Below are positions 17,203 through 25,575 of a DNA stretch of 64,000 nt, in pieces. Positions within the stretch are counted from its first letter, which is position 1. Every line of letters starts with the position of its first letter. The position numbers and the translations under genes were made by a program. Under the pieces are notes generated by a model. That model saw only the letters and a list, made by a program, of their open reading frames with translations. It made no database searches and was not told the DNA's origin. The stretch comes from DATBGO01 sp963695645 (GTDB taxonomy: Bacteria > Actinomycetota > Actinomycetes > Streptosporangiales > Streptosporangiaceae). The stretch lies in assembly GCA_963695645.1 (NCBI GenBank), contig CAVOHC010000015.1, positions 62,001-126,000 on the forward strand, written 5' to 3'.

Positions 17203-18027
17203 ATGACAGCTAAGACTCACAAAGATAGAGTATTCGTGATAACGCAAATAGGTGAGCAGGATTCAATCCGGCGGAAGCGTGCTGATACAATCGTCAGATA
17301 TGTAATTAAGCCATCCTTAGCGGCCCTTGGGCTTGAAATGTACGGGGGCAGTCTCGATCCTACGCCAGGCCAGACTCCGCAGATGGTTAAGGCACTCATA
17401 GGGTCGCCGATAGTTATAGCTGATCTGACCAGCCGCAATCCTAACGTTTATTATGAACTTGGAATAGCTCATTCATTCGGAAAAAAGACCATTATCATCT
17501 GCGATAGTGTCGAGTCTCTTGCCTTCGACACTAAGGATGAGCGGGCAATTACACTCGGGGATACATTTCCGATCACCGCAGAGCAGGCCGAGAAGGGTAT
17601 TGCCGACCTGACCGATACGCTGAGAACGGTGCTGGATCCCGCCCACGAGGCATCATCAGTTGTCTCCAAGGCGGCGGCTTCGAGGAGTCTCGAGGCGCTT
17701 GCGCCTGATAATCCTATCGTCTCCGAGCTGGAAGCCATTAAAGATGGCATAGAGTATCTTAAATCAGCAGTAAAACCACGCATGGACATCCCGCGCAGCC
17801 TGAGCGCCGACATGGTCTCGATGCGGCATATTATCGAGACGCTTGTCTCTGAGGGGCGTGCCAGTCCGTCCAATCTATGGGGCGCGGAGAACGAACGTAC
17901 GTCGTCATCCTTTGGTACATGGCTAGAGGGCCTGCGCGAGAAGTCACGCCGGAATCTGTGGGAGCCCGGCAGTGAGATCGCCCTGGGCGGCCCGGCGGCC
18001 ACACCTCAAGCTGACACGACGCCCTGA
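17203..18027 (+). CDS. Nucleoside-deoxyribosyltransferase/TIR-like domain protein, possible defence effector
   Basis: The N-terminal about 140 residues have a Rossmann-like pattern: VFVITQIGEQDSIRRKRAD, VIADLTSRNPNVYYELGIAH and FGKKTIIICD. ADLT.RNPNVYYELG is the hallmark of the nucleoside 2-deoxyribosyltransferase/TIR-like superfamily, some of whose stand-alone members act on NAD or nucleotides in defence. The C-terminal half is helical and not recognised. I chose ATG 17203, where the homologous part begins; a longer frame starts at 17170 and no strong ribosome-binding site is visible. The base composition is clearly less GC-rich than its neighbours, a sign of transfer. It follows an AbiE relic and precedes the kinase at 18306. 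Its catalytic activity is unproven. Confidence 0.65.
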   Translation: MTAKTHKDRVFVITQIGEQDSIRRKRADTIVRYVIKPSLAALGLEMYGGSLDPTPGQTPQMVKALIGSPIVIADLTSRNPNVYYELGIAHSFGKKTIIICDSVESLAFDTKDERAITLGDTFPITAEQAEKGIADLTDTLRTVLDPAHEASSVVSKAAASRSLEALAPDNPIVSELEAIKDGIEYLKSAVKPRMDIPRSLSADMVSMRHIIETLVSEGRASPSNLWGAENERTSSSFGTWLEGLREKSRRNLWEPGSEIALGGPAATPQADTTP

Positions 18028-18120
18028 TCAGGGCACCTGCCGGGCCACTCCAAGATCAGGATGGAAAAGGCCGCACTGTCCACTCCGCTTATGAACGTCA
18101 TGAGAGCACATGGGATATGG

Positions 18121-18192
18121 GCGGATTAGTCCGCTTGGGGCAGCCGTTGCGGTTCGCTAGGATGGGGGTTTCTGCCCGCGTAGCGGCGGGCA
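18121..18192. terminator. Two hairpins between the TIR-like gene and the kinase gene
   Basis: GCGGA-TTAG-TCCGC (18121-18134) and TGCCCGC...GCGGGCA (18173-18192) can form compact stem-loops about 95-165 bases after the stop of the TIR-like gene. Neither has a clear T-tract, so the terminator role is tentative. The rest of this 278-base gap shows only a candidate ribosome-binding site, GAGG, before the next start. Confidence 0.35.
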
Positions 18193-18305
18193 TGGCCGAA
18201 ACGGATAGTTTGGTACGCCCGTTGGACTGGCCGGCCTGGTCGTAGCATCCTCTCGTAGGGCTGGAGCGGAAGACTGGGTATTGGGTATTGGCGAGGACTG
18301 GGAAC

Positions 18306-21300
18306 GTGGTGAGTGGGGAGTCTCGCGGGGACGCCGGTGGCTTGCCAATCAGCCTCGCCGCGGGCTCACGGATCGCGGGATACCTGCTAGAGGAGCAGAT
18401 CGGCGCAGGCGGGATGGCGGTGGTGTTCCGGGCCTGCGATGAGCGTCTTCAGCGACTGGTGGCGCTGAAGGTTCTGTCCCCGGCACTGGCGGCAGATGAG
18501 GCGTTCCGGCAGCGGTTCATCCGGGAGTCGCGGGCAGCCGCAGCAGTCGATGACCCGCACATCATCCCGGTGCATGAGGCCGGCGAGGCGAATGGTGTGC
18601 TGTTCATCGCGATGCGCTACGTCCCGGGCGGGGACGTGCGGACGGTGATACACCGGGCAGGGCCGCTTTCTCCGAGCCGCGCGGCGGCGATCATCTGCGC
18701 GGTGGCGTCAGCGCTGGACGCCGCACACGCGGCCGGCCTGGTGCACCGTGATGTCAAGCCGGCGAACATGCTGGTGGACACGCGGCCGGGCCGACCCGAT
18801 CACGTGTACCTATCGGATTTCGGGCTGAGCAAGGGCACGCAATCCTCACACGGACTGACCGGGTCAGGGCAGTTCCTGGGAACCCTGAACTATTCGGCCC
18901 CAGAGCAGATCCAGGGCAGGCCAGTGGACGGGCGAGCTGATGAGTACTCGCTGGCGTGCGCGGCGTTCGAGTTGCTCTGCGGCACGCCGCCGTTCCCGCG
19001 CGAGCACGCCGCGGCGGTCATGTGGGCGCACATGTCAGAGCCGCCGCCGCTCCTGACGTCCCAGCGGCCCGGCCTTCCGCCTGCGGTCGACGGCGTCCTA
19101 GCGCGAGCGCTCGCCAAGACCGCAGGGGACCGTTACGCCAGCTGCCGGGAGTTCGCTGCTGCACTGCGCAGTACTTTCGGCCTCGCGCCATATGACTCCG
19201 ATCCGGGGGTCGTCGCGCAGGCGCATCACCCTCCTGCCGAAACCGCCTGGCGTACCGACCCCGCCACATCGGAGGACGGCGAGCCGGCCACTGCCGCCCT
19301 CGCTGAGGTCATAGGTCGCCGCCATCAGCAGGTGATAACGCCGGACACCCGCCATGCCAATGGATACCGGCCTGGAAGTGCGAGCCCTTCGACCGCCGCC
19401 TCCGGTACCGAGAAAGTGGCCATCCCGGACTTCTCCGCTGTGGCCGATGCGGGAAGCCTGCACCCTCGGCGCGCAATTCCGGCTGGCGGGCCTGCTGGGT
19501 CGCGGGACGCTCAGGTGCGGTGGCCGTTGTTGTCGGGCGCCGTGCCCCCGCTTGCCGACGGCTTCATCGCGAGACCGGCGAGTGCGCCAGACCTTGGGGC
19601 GGCGCTCGATCCGGGGGCTGCTGTGGCGCTGGTGCCTGCCCGTGGAGCTGCGGAGGGTCCGCAGGACTGGCTGGGGTCGTGCGGTAAGACCCAGCTTGCG
19701 GTGGCTTTCGCGGAGTCGTTGCGGCAATCGCGTGGGGTGGACTTGCTGGTCTGGGTTGCCGCCACGAGCCGTGCCTCAGTGCTGTCCGGCTATGTGCAGG
19801 CGGCGGTGGCATCGATGGACATCGATCCCGGGGGTGATGCCGAGTCGATCGCCGCACGCTTCGTCAGCTGGCTCGGCCAGACCAGCCGGCCGTGGCTCAT
19901 CGTGCTTGAGGATAAGTCAGATGCGGCGGATTTAACGGGGCTGTGGCCGGAGGGGCCGGCCGGCCGGGTTCTGATCACGACCGCGGATTCCGCGGCTCTG
20001 GCGGGTGAGTGCCGGGCGCGTGTCCTGCCTGTCGGGGTATTCAGCCCTCCCGAAGCCCTGAGTTATCTGAGGAGCCGCCTGACAGCCGATCCTGACCAGC
20101 GCCTCGGAGCGATCGACCTCATCGAAGCTGTCGGCTGTGAGCCGCTGGCGCTCGCCCAGGCCAGAGCGGTGATCGCAACGTCGGGACTGTCGTGCCAGGA
20201 CTACCGGGGTTATTTCCTGCACAGGCGAGAGCAGCTGGCGGAGACGGCTGGCGCGTCGCCAGCTGCTGCCTCGGTCACCTGGACCCTCTCCGTTGAGCAG
20301 GCCGACCGGCTGTTGCCTCGCGGGGCCGTCCGGTCATTGCTGGCGTTCGCTGCGCTTCTTGACGGCCATGGGATTCCCGGAGCGGTCTTCACCGCCCCGG
20401 CCGCGTTCAGGTTTTTTGCGGCAGACGGCGCAGGCGGCTTAGCGGATCGGCAGCGGGTTCGGGGCGGTTTGCTCATTCTGGATCGGGTCGGCTTGCTTTC
20501 CATCGACCAGGCGGCCACGCCGCCCACCGTCAGGATGAAGCGGGTTGTCCAGGCGGCAGTCCGGGCGGCGATGCCTGAGGAATTGTTCGATCGGGCGGCG
20601 AGAGCAGCTGCGGACGCCCTGCTCGAGGTGTGGCCGGAGGATGAGCAGCGGGCATGGCTTGCTGCGGACCTGCGCAGTTGCGCGGCCAGCCTGCAGCAAG
20701 CTGCCGGAGACTTGCTGTGGGCGGGCGGCTGTCATCCGCTGCTGCTGCGCGCCGGGCGCAGCCAGGACAGCGCGCGCCTGGTCGGCTCTGCCGTCACGCA
20801 CTGGCGGAAGCTCGCCGCGGTCAGCCAGAGAGTCCTCGCGCCGAACCACCCGGACACCCCGACGATCGGCCGGCGACTGGCCGGCGCATACCTGACGGCC
20901 GGCTTGGCGGCGGAGGCTTGTCCGTGGTTTCAGTGGGTCCTGGCGGACCGGGTCGGCGCGCTTGGACCGGACCATCCCGGCACCATCGGAGCCAGGCGGG
21001 ATCTCGGCCATGCTTTACTGGCCGCGAACCAGCTCCGAGATGCGCTCACCGTCCTCAACGGGGCCGCAGCCGACTATGAGCGAGTCCGCGGCGCTGACCA
21101 CCCCGACACCCATGGCGCGCGAGATGAGCTCGCCGCTGCCTACTGCGCCGCTAGGCAGTTCGACGACGCCATCCGCTTGTACCGGCGCACGCTAGCCGAT
21201 CGCGAGCGCATTCTGGGATCCGGGCACCTGGACACCATGCCAACCCGCCAGCATCTCGCCGACGCTTACGTGGCCGCCGGGCGGCCCAAAGATTCTCTTC

Positions 21301-21656
21301 CCCATTACAAGCGGGTGCTTGCCGACCGGGAGCGGATCCTTGGCCCCGACCACCTGGAAACGATTGCGGCCCGCGGTAACCTAGCCGCAGCCAACTATTC
21401 GGCCGGCCGGATGGCTGCCGCGCTGCAACTTTACGAGGAGACCGGCGCGGCTTGCAGCCGGGTGCTCGGCGCTGACCACCCGGATACCCTGGCGCGCCGC
21501 GCGGATCTCGCGAACGCTTATTACCGGGTGGGCCGGCTCGGCGACGCGATGACGCTGCTGCGCGACACCGTCGCAAGCTGTGAGCGGATCCTGCCACCAG
21601 GGGATCCGCTGACGCAGAGCGTGCGAGAGAGCCTGACCAAAATCACCGGGCGATGA
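18306..21656 (+). CDS. Ser/Thr protein kinase fused to STAND-like NTPase and TPR repeats
   Basis: The kinase domain (residues about 20-290) is complete: the glycine loop IGAGGMAVVF, VALKVL, HRDVKPANML, SDFGLSKG and YSAPEQIQG. After a Pro/Ser linker comes an NTPase-like region (about 400-650) with LGSCGKTQLAVAFAESL, an unusual Walker A with W instead of the first G, and DLLVWVAATS/RPWLIVLEDK. The C-terminal about 280 residues hold around six 42-residue tetratricopeptide units with the GPDHPDT/GADHPDT signature, a nephrocystin-3-like pattern. No membrane segment was seen, so it is a soluble receptor-type kinase. I chose GTG 18306 (GAGG nine bases upstream); TTG 18288 is the longest option. Signalling or defence roles are inferred from architecture and neighbours. 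Confidence 0.85.
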   Translation: MVSGESRGDAGGLPISLAAGSRIAGYLLEEQIGAGGMAVVFRACDERLQRLVALKVLSPALAADEAFRQRFIRESRAAAAVDDPHIIPVHEAGEANGVLFIAMRYVPGGDVRTVIHRAGPLSPSRAAAIICAVASALDAAHAAGLVHRDVKPANMLVDTRPGRPDHVYLSDFGLSKGTQSSHGLTGSGQFLGTLNYSAPEQIQGRPVDGRADEYSLACAAFELLCGTPPFPREHAAAVMWAHMSEPPPLLTSQRPGLPPAVDGVLARALAKTAGDRYASCREFAAALRSTFGLAPYDSDPGVVAQAHHPPAETAWRTDPATSEDGEPATAALAEVIGRRHQQVITPDTRHANGYRPGSASPSTAASGTEKVAIPDFSAVADAGSLHPRRAIPAGGPAGSRDAQVRWPLLSGAVPPLADGFIARPASAPDLGAALDPGAAVALVPARGAAEGPQDWLGSCGKTQLAVAFAESLRQSRGVDLLVWVAATSRASVLSGYVQAAVASMDIDPGGDAESIAARFVSWLGQTSRPWLIVLEDKSDAADLTGLWPEGPAGRVLITTADSAALAGECRARVLPVGVFSPPEALSYLRSRLTADPDQRLGAIDLIEAVGCEPLALAQARAVIATSGLSCQDYRGYFLHRREQLAETAGASPAAASVTWTLSVEQADRLLPRGAVRSLLAFAALLDGHGIPGAVFTAPAAFRFFAADGAGGLADRQRVRGGLLILDRVGLLSIDQAATPPTVRMKRVVQAAVRAAMPEELFDRAARAAADALLEVWPEDEQRAWLAADLRSCAASLQQAAGDLLWAGGCHPLLLRAGRSQDSARLVGSAVTHWRKLAAVSQRVLAPNHPDTPTIGRRLAGAYLTAGLAAEACPWFQWVLADRVGALGPDHPGTIGARRDLGHALLAANQLRDALTVLNGAAADYERVRGADHPDTHGARDELAAAYCAARQFDDAIRLYRRTLADRERILGSGHLDTMPTRQHLADAYVAAGRPKDSLPHYKRVLADRERILGPDHLETIAARGNLAAANYSAGRMAAALQLYEETGAACSRVLGADHPDTLARRADLANAYYRVGRLGDAMTLLRDTVASCERILPPGDPLTQSVRESLTKITGR

Positions 21657-21843
21657 CGATACTCCGGCACGCCCGCCACACCAGTCAGCAGCACTTTAGG
21701 GCGCACCTTCCTCAGGGATGAATGATCTTCATCTCGAGCGAACCTGCCCCACTCGAAACAGGATTCGGCTGGTGACCTGCTAACCGTGGCATCTGGGGCC
21801 AACTGCCGCCGCCGCGACTGGGCCCGGCCGTCTCCGGTGGAGA

Positions 21844-21881
21844 ACCGCCGGATCCCAGGAAGGCTCCGAAGACCCGGCGGT
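21844..21881. terminator. Inverted repeat downstream of the kinase gene
   Basis: ACCGCCGG (21844-21851) pairs with CCGGCGGT (21874-21881) across a 22-base loop. It lies in the 435-base gap between two convergent genes (21657-22091), where I see no other feature. A bidirectional terminator is possible; no T-tract is present. Confidence 0.25.
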
Positions 21882-22091
21882 GATCCCGCGGCGGCGCAAT
21901 CTTTGGTCACCGCTTCATCCTGACAGCCTGACGTCACAGGCCGTCACCGCGCTCCCTGCTGACTACGCGGCGGGCACGGTGCCGGATCGCTCGTCGGCGA
22001 GGATGCGATGAACGACCGCGTACCGTGCCTGCGTTCTGGGCCAGTTCCTCCGCGCGGGGTCCGCGCCAGGGAATGGTTCCAGCCGCCATGG

Positions 22092-22529
22092 TTAGGCCGG
22101 CAGCGTAATGGTCTGGGTTACCGGGACGCGGCCCGGGCGCTTGCCCGTAAAGATAAGGGTGAGTCGGCTGAAGTACTGCCGCCCGGCATGCCTCGGCCAC
22201 GGCCTGGCCCGCCACAGCACGGTCAGGACCGGATACTTGATGTACCGGCCCCGCGCGCAGGTCGGCGTGCAGTTGTTGACCTTCAGGACGCCGCCGCCGA
22301 AGGCCACTGAGCGCCAGCTCGCCCAGCGCAGCTGGGCAAGAAACTCCTGCGAGGGCATGCAGCCGATGTCGTACGTGGCTGGCCGGACTTGGCCTTGGCT
22401 GCAGTTCACCACGACCACCTGGCTGGAACTGGCCGACGCCGGACCTGCGGCCAGCACGGCCGCGGTCGTGGTCCCGGCGAGCGCCATTATTCCGGCCGCC
22501 AGGATAGCCCGCACGCGATTGAATCTCAT
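22092..22529 (-). CDS. Small secreted protein, family not recognised
   Basis: The 145-residue product starts with a signal peptide: MRFNRVR, a hydrophobic core, then PASASS. The mature part has four cysteines (VNCSQG, DIGCMPS, VNNCTPTCARG) that could form two disulfides, and ends with a basic beta-rich stretch (RLTLIFTGKRPGRVPVTQTI). I chose the ATG at 22529 because AAGGA stands eight bases upstream; a longer frame exists but adds an unlikely leader. Function unknown. It resembles the two larger secreted proteins further right only in general style (signal peptide, Cys pairs). Confidence 0.6.
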   Translation of the reverse strand: MRFNRVRAILAAGIMALAGTTTAAVLAAGPASASSSQVVVVNCSQGQVRPATYDIGCMPSQEFLAQLRWASWRSVAFGGGVLKVNNCTPTCARGRYIKYPVLTVLWRARPWPRHAGRQYFSRLTLIFTGKRPGRVPVTQTITLPA

Positions 22530-22686
22530 AGGTTGATTCCTTTCAGAGAAGGTGCCGTCACCTGCTACGACGACGTTCCCGGCCACGCAGATACAAGTCC
22601 AGGATCACAGTCTCGTATCGGCGGTGGTCCTGATCGGCGGCCTTGGACTGGGCCTGGCCGACCGGGACCGCTCGCTCTCCGGGCCG

Positions 22687-23337
22687 CTACCGATTCGTCG
22701 GCGGGCGGGGACTTCGCTCCAATAGCCCCATCGACTCAAGCTGACCGCGCAGGACCAGCGGCGATTCAAAGCGGAATGCGCGCATCCCGGCGGCGCGCGC
22801 CCCGGTCACATTCTCGGCCTTGTCATCGATGAACAACGTCTGTGCGGCAGTAAGGTCGTATCGCCGCAGCAGCAGACGGTAGATTCTCGGGTCCGGCTTG
22901 ATCACGCCCTCCAGCCCGGAGATCACGTGGCCGTCGAACCAGCGCAGGAAGCCGAACCGCTGCAACCGGAGCGGAAACGTCTCCGCTTCCATGTTGCTCA
23001 GCGCGTAGCAGCGGACTCCGCCTTGCTTCAGCTCGGCCAGGATCGCCACGCTGCCCGGTATCGGGCCAGCCACCATATCCTCGGTCCGCTCTCCCCAGGC
23101 CATGATCAGCTCGGCCTGCTCAGGATGGCGGGCGGCCAGTTCGATGCAGGCCTGCCTGATGCTGCCGCCGAGATCATGCGCGGCGTGCCACTCCGGCGTG
23201 CACACTTCGGCCAGGAATTGCTCCATCGCGGTCTCGTCGCCGTCGAACAGCTTGCGGTAGAGATGACGGGGATTCCAGTCCAGCAGCACTCCGCCGAGAT
23301 CGAACACCACCGCGCTGATCCCGCTCACGTTCGTCAC
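22687..23337 (-). CDS. HAD-superfamily hydrolase
   Basis: All four HAD motifs are visible: I in VVFDLGGVLLDW (second Asp replaced by Gly, as in many YihX/epoxide-hydrolase-type members), II in CYALSNME, III in GVIKPDPRIY, and IV in LFIDDKAENV. The cap domain lies between motifs I and II. The 216 residues give a normal length when started at GTG 23337. That GTG overlaps the stop of a small upstream ORF (GTGA). The substrate is unknown; sugar phosphates or similar small phosphoesters are usual for the family. Confidence 0.8.
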   Translation of the reverse strand: MTNVSGISAVVFDLGGVLLDWNPRHLYRKLFDGDETAMEQFLAEVCTPEWHAAHDLGGSIRQACIELAARHPEQAELIMAWGERTEDMVAGPIPGSVAILAELKQGGVRCYALSNMEAETFPLRLQRFGFLRWFDGHVISGLEGVIKPDPRIYRLLLRRYDLTAAQTLFIDDKAENVTGARAAGMRAFRFESPLVLRGQLESMGLLERSPRPPTNR

Positions 23338-23588
23338 CCGGACAAGCCCAAGCTGGGCGGGCAGGCAGCAAGGCCGTCGATCTCCGGGATGCAGCGCGTG
23401 ACCTGCCAGGCCGCCAGGTCCTGCCGGAGCCGCCGCAATACCGCCGGCCACGCCGCTCGCACGTGGCACTCGATCCGGTCGCCAGGGCAACCGAGCTTGC
23501 GGGATACAGCGCCAGACGCGGGCCAGCGAGGCTCCAGCCGCGGACCTGTCTGGCGCAGCCCGGTGGGCGGCCACGGGGACGGTGCCAT
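23334..23588 (-). CDS. Small ORF translationally coupled to the HAD gene
   Basis: The 84-codon frame has a strong G/C preference at third positions, especially in its 3' half (HVRAAWPAVLRRLRQDLAAW, then QVTRCIPEIDGLAACPPSLG). Its TGA overlaps the GTG of the HAD gene by the usual 4 bases. I do not recognise the product. The N-terminal part is Pro/Trp-rich and less convincing, so the real start may be further in, or the ORF may be the 3' end of a decayed gene. It lies 58 bases after the MBL-fold gene on the same strand. Confidence 0.4.
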   Translation of the reverse strand: MAPSPWPPTGLRQTGPRLEPRWPASGAVSRKLGCPGDRIECHVRAAWPAVLRRLRQDLAAWQVTRCIPEIDGLAACPPSLGLSG

Positions 23589-23646
23589 TCAGCCGATTAT
23601 CTCCGGCCAGCCAATCCGGCGCATCGCAATCAACGCGATGTATCCG

Positions 23647-24423
23647 TCACCGGTCTCGGCCCCTGATGTGCAGCAGTTGCCGCTCGTGCTCAGCATGAAG
23701 CCAATCGAGGGTGAGCCTGGAGTCGGCGGCGTCCTCGCCCCGCTCAAGGGCGTCCAGATAGGAGACATCGGCTGCCACCCGGGCGCGAAAGGCGGTCGCG
23801 TCGCCGACGGAGCCGTGACCAGGGATGACCAGCCGAACGCCGGAGAGGCCGGCCAGCAGTTCGAGCCCGGCTCGGTAGTCGCCGAGCGGATCGGTGGCTT
23901 CCAGGTCAAGCAGCGGGACTTCGATGTCGGAGCACATGTCACCGGCCGCCAGCACGCCCGCGTCGGGCAGGAAGATGGCAGCGTGGCCGGGCGCATGACC
24001 GTTGTGCGCCAGCACGCGGGCCCGCGGGCCGTCCCACGCGAGCTCGTCCTGGCCGGCCTCGAGCGGCCGAAGCCGGCCGAATACCTCAAATTCGTGCCCG
24101 GGAGCGGCGGCCTGGACTGCGCTGATCATGGACGCCCGGTCCCGGTCGGCCGCCCTGGCCGCCGCTGCTGTGGCGAATCTCGGCACCGCCCCTAGCTCCC
24201 GGCACCACAGCACATGATCCCAGTGCGCATGCGTTGCGAATCCCGCCCGTGGCAGCAGGCCGGCCGCCGCCAGGTCCGCCGCGAGCAGCCGGACCTCGCC
24301 CGGCGTAACAGCGGGGTCAATCAGCAGGCTGCCGCCGGGCCCTGCAACGGCCGTCGTATTCGTCACGTACAGCTCACCGGTGGCCACCAGTATCCCCGGG
24401 ACCATCTCGCTAAGGCGCCGCAT
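23647..24423 (-). CDS. MBL-fold metallo-hydrolase
   Basis: Metallo-beta-lactamase-fold enzyme of 258 residues. Metal ligands are evident: THAHWDH (HxHxDH), the His in HNGHAPGHAAIF, the Asp in AAGDMCSD, and the His in IPGHGSVG. The N-terminus (ATGELYVTNTTAVAGPGGSL, then LIDPAV) matches typical SoxH/glyoxalase II-like members. The substrate is unknown. It is first in a probable operon with the small ORF and the HAD gene. Upstream lies a 16-bp tandem-repeat block that would form part of its leader or promoter region. Confidence 0.8.
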   Translation of the reverse strand: MRRLSEMVPGILVATGELYVTNTTAVAGPGGSLLIDPAVTPGEVRLLAADLAAAGLLPRAGFATHAHWDHVLWCRELGAVPRFATAAAARAADRDRASMISAVQAAAPGHEFEVFGRLRPLEAGQDELAWDGPRARVLAHNGHAPGHAAIFLPDAGVLAAGDMCSDIEVPLLDLEATDPLGDYRAGLELLAGLSGVRLVIPGHGSVGDATAFRARVAADVSYLDALERGEDAADSRLTLDWLHAEHERQLLHIRGRDR

Positions 24424-24432
24424 GGCTCCTGT

Positions 24433-24526
24433 CTACCACCGGGCTCAGCTACCACCGGGCTCAGCTACCACCGGGCTCAGCTACCACCGGGCTATCTACC
24501 ACCGGGCTATCTACCACCGGGCTCAG
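24433..24526. repeat. Six tandem 15-16-bp repeats upstream of the MBL-fold gene
   Basis: Units start at 24433, 24449, 24465, 24481, 24496 and 24511. Four are CTACCACCGGGCTCAG and two are the 15-base form ending in TAT. The block lies ten bases before the MBL-fold start on the minus strand. Near-perfect units suggest replication slippage and a variable copy number. Confidence 0.9.
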
Positions 24527-24530
24527 GAAT

Positions 24531-24569
24531 GCAGATGCCCCGCCGCCGACCTGGCGGAGGGGCATCTGC
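24531..24569 (-). terminator. Strong hairpin downstream of the secreted-protein gene at 24682
   Basis: GCAGATGCCCC (24531-24541) is the exact complement of GGGGCATCTGC (24559-24569), giving an 11-bp perfect stem with further inner pairing. It lies about 110 bases after the stop of the upstream gene on the minus strand and before the MBL-fold gene. No T-run follows, as is common in high-GC actinobacteria. Confidence 0.6.
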
Positions 24570-24681
24570 TAGTCCTTGACCTGACCGCCGGGCTACCGAG
24601 CCCGCGGCCGTCAGGCTTGGCTGGAGTGCCGGACCGGGTGGCTTGCGCTGGCCCGGTCCTGGCACCTCAGTCGTGCGCGAA

Positions 24682-25377
24682 CTAGATGGCCGGACCGATC
24701 ATGCCCGGGAATGCCCACCAGTTCTGGTTGTTCGCGGCCGCTCCCGCGGTCGTGTAGTAACGCAGCCGGAAGGTGAACAGCGGCTCCGTCGGCGGCGTGC
24801 CGGCGGTCAGCACCTGCGGCTGGCTGAAGTTGTTCGTCGAGCCAGCGATGACCGGGACGAACCCGACGTACGGAGCGTCCCGGAAATCGAGCACCCAGAC
24901 CGTGTCGGCGTTGTTGCCGCACACCTGCAGGTTGACCTTGCGGCCGTTGGCCGCGGGTGCGCTGGTCCCCTGGCACAGGCCGGTGGTCACGCCGAACGGC
25001 GCCCACTCAAGCTCATAAGCGGGCTCACGGCCGTAGTGGAACGCCAGGCGCGCGCTGACCAGGCCAGCCCGATAGAACTTTCGCACCGAGCCCTGGAAAT
25101 AGATCGACCAGTCCTGACCAGGAGCGGTGTTGCTGGCGTACTGCAGCTTCAGCGGGTTGCCGACGCCGTTGATCGCCTTGCTGTTCTGCAGGACGAAGCC
25201 CGGGCCGTACTTAGCGGTGTACGGGTTGATGCAGAACGGGCCGCAGGGCGGGGTCGCGTTCGGCTTGACGTGGGTGGTGGACGCGCTTGCCGCGCCGACC
25301 GAGGTAAGGCCGAGCGCCGTGGTGACGGCCACACCAGCCGCCAGCGCGTAGCACGCCCTGGTAAAGCGGTTAGGCAT
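24682..25377 (-). CDS. Secreted CGPFC-motif protein (paralogue of 25576-26334)
   Basis: The 231-residue product has a signal peptide (MPNRFTR, hydrophobic core, VGAASAS). The mature region begins PPCGPFCINPYTAKYGPGFV and contains LQYASNTAPGQDWSIYFQGS, LAFHYG, the Cys pair GLCQG...LQVCG, and DTVWVLDF. The Cys-containing half faintly recalls a ricin-type beta-trefoil unit, but I would not assign it. AAGGAAGGA stands before the ATG at 25377. It matches the next upstream gene motif by motif, so the pair arose by duplication. It is secreted, of unknown function, and followed by a strong hairpin. Confidence 0.7.
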   Translation of the reverse strand: MPNRFTRACYALAAGVAVTTALGLTSVGAASASTTHVKPNATPPCGPFCINPYTAKYGPGFVLQNSKAINGVGNPLKLQYASNTAPGQDWSIYFQGSVRKFYRAGLVSARLAFHYGREPAYELEWAPFGVTTGLCQGTSAPAANGRKVNLQVCGNNADTVWVLDFRDAPYVGFVPVIAGSTNNFSQPQVLTAGTPPTEPLFTFRLRYYTTAGAAANNQNWWAFPGMIGPAI

Positions 25378-25575
25378 GGTGATTCCTTCCTTTGGATTGC
25401 CGGGCCGACTGCCAACTCCGGAGGCTTGGGCGGTCAAGCGCTGGCCGGTCGCGGCGATCGGATAATGCTGGCTTAGTTGCGTTCTGTAATCCCGCCCTGC
25501 CAGTCAGTAGTTGGTACGTTACCACGAGTAGTTAGACCACGACAGTAGGCTACGGATCGCCACGCAGGCCGGTCG

